In this document: positions 13,834 through 13,889 of the stretch, piece by piece | Layout of the letters: every line of letters starts with the position of its first letter | Numbering within the stretch: the first letter of the stretch is position 1 | Source: Holophagales bacterium UBA5704 | Lineage (GTDB): Bacteria > Acidobacteriota > Thermoanaerobaculia > Multivoradales > UBA5704 | NCBI GenBank assembly: GCA_002420005.1 | Contig: DIHE01000198.1 | Coordinates: forward strand, 1-13,889 | Length of the DNA: 13,889 bases | Direction of reading: 5' to 3' | Notes under the pieces: model-generated | The model's database searches: none | Seen by the model: only the letters and a program-made list of their open reading frames with translations | Told to the model about the DNA's origin: nothing | Position numbers and translations under genes: made by a program

Positions 13834-13889
13834 AACCGGAGGACGCTCGGCAGCGGCCACGGTGGCGAGACCAAGGGCAACCACAAGGG

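Noticed and set aside
13164..13886. Minus-strand open frame of 240 codons across the right end
   Set aside because: It runs antisense through the 176-residue gene and both inverted repeats, with no ribosome binding site and Arg/Gly-rich composition.
1..13889. CRISPR array, tRNA, rRNA, insertion sequence or prophage genes
   Set aside because: I looked for regularly spaced repeats, tRNA-like cloverleaf ends and transposase or integrase motifs and saw none. The only repeats are those listed.

Overview
The DNA is very GC-rich (roughly 70 % by eye), densely coding and uses TTG and GTG starts freely. Periplasmic adaptors, a MacB-type permease and signal peptides point to a Gram-negative, two-membrane bacterium. 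The gene mix (Uma2-family protein, DUF4157 toxin, GerMN protein, stacked HlyD adaptors) would fit Acidobacteriota, Myxococcota or a similar high-GC phylum. The sequence alone does not decide this, and no rRNA or tRNA is present to help.

Left part (1-7755). A partial Uma2-family gene leaves the window on the minus strand at 1-356. Divergent from it, on the plus strand, is a 691-residue fusion of a trypsin-like serine protease and a NUC1-type (beta-beta-alpha-metal) nuclease at 433-2508. It converges, with a 4-bp gap, on a compact five-gene minus-strand operon. In transcription order this reads: dihydrofolate reductase (folA, 7755-7252), a GerMN-domain protein (7310-6717), a secreted SNase-fold protein lacking key catalytic residues (6694-6110), a MidA-like methyltransferase with a C-terminal TPR region (6081-4486), and a DUF4157 (eCIS-core, HExxH) protein with a C-terminal nuclease-like toxin module (4489-2513). 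Genes in the operon overlap or lie within 30 bp. The last two share the four bases TTGA, so toxin translation is probably coupled to the methyltransferase.

Right part (7803-12750). A plus-strand operon diverges from folA. It encodes a lipoprotein HlyD/MacA-type adaptor (403 aa), then an unusual 836-aa protein made of two complete adaptors joined through an internal lipoprotein-like signal segment, then a four-TM MacB/FtsX-type permease (410 aa). The junctions are TTGA and ATGA overlaps. There are thus three adaptor modules for one permease, and no ATPase gene is visible.

Right end (12751-13889). A 440-bp noncoding stretch holds a tight array of four stem-loops (12916-13014). The first two carry TGAA loops, and the last two are in the opposite orientation (TTCA, TTTA), which suggests a REP/BIME-like palindromic element. 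An unrecognised 176-aa gene follows (13191-13721), then a short tail with two GC-rich inverted repeats.

The most interesting candidates are the protease-nuclease fusion facing the DUF4157-nuclease toxin operon, the double-adaptor fusion with a buried lipobox, and the symmetric hairpin array.
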